From positions 1-6,099 of the forward strand of contig NZ_CALIAA010000293.1 of the NCBI RefSeq assembly GCF_938040765.1: 6,099 bases of DNA, written 5' to 3'. Of this stretch, positions 6,090 through 6,099 are shown piece after piece. The notes under the pieces were generated by a model. That model saw nothing but the letters and a program-made list of their open reading frames with translations. It was not told the DNA's origin and did not search any database. Each line of letters opens with the position of its first letter. Position 1 is the first letter of the stretch. The position numbers and the translations under genes were made by a program. The stretch comes from an uncultured Fretibacterium sp. (GTDB lineage: Bacteria > Synergistota > Synergistia > Synergistales > Aminobacteriaceae).

Positions 6090-6098
6090 ATCATATCA
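6090..6098 (-). promoter_or_regulatory. Extended -10 promoter motif for the hutU leader
   Basis: On the minus strand TGA-TATGAT reads as an extended -10 element: TGn followed by a hexamer with 5 of 6 matches to TATAAT. Any -35 box would lie beyond the window edge. The expected start, about 7 bases downstream, falls near 6083, just before the first arm of the proposed leader fold (6074-6080). Confidence 0.45.
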
Positions 6099-6099
6099 T

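Overview
The window is about 6.1 kb of mostly GC-rich DNA in which every gene I can support lies on the minus strand, so the region reads from right to left. Its core is amino-acid catabolism: a long-form urocanate hydratase (histidine breakdown) followed by both subunits of indolepyruvate:ferredoxin oxidoreductase (aromatic amino-acid fermentation). An oxygen-sensitive 2-keto-acid:ferredoxin oxidoreductase, a histidine-degradation enzyme, a type IV pilin-like gene and high GC together suggest an anaerobic, amino-acid-fermenting bacterium. Synergistota is my best guess, but it is inferred from gene content and not proven.

Layout in transcription order. (1) 5865-6099 is a non-coding leader upstream of hutU. 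It has an extended -10 promoter motif at the window edge, a strong bulged hairpin, further complementary arms that could close a multi-helix fold, and a perfect 12-bp palindrome. (2) hutU (3825-5864) ends shortly before a perfect 8-bp-stem intrinsic terminator that has a T-tract on both strands. (3) A short intergenic stretch (3699-3824) carries that terminator and a -10-like box for the next unit. (4) iorA (1845-3698) and iorB (1268-1843) are separated by one base and form a co-translated pair. (5) A type IV prepilin/GspH-like minor pilin (731-1261) starts immediately after the iorB stop, in the same reading frame. No ATG, GTG or TTG exists in front of its processing motif, so a CTG start or another route of initiation must be considered. 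(6) From about 700 leftwards the DNA becomes clearly more AT-rich. It holds a 79-residue unknown protein (445-684) overlapping by 8 bases an unknown gene that runs off the left edge (1-452).

Functionally, HutU hydrates urocanate to imidazolonepropionate. IorAB oxidatively decarboxylates arylpyruvates (from Trp, Tyr and Phe transamination) to aryl-acetyl-CoA while reducing ferredoxin. The pilin and the two-gene AT-rich cassette have no evident metabolic link. I see no tRNA, rRNA, insertion sequence or CRISPR array.
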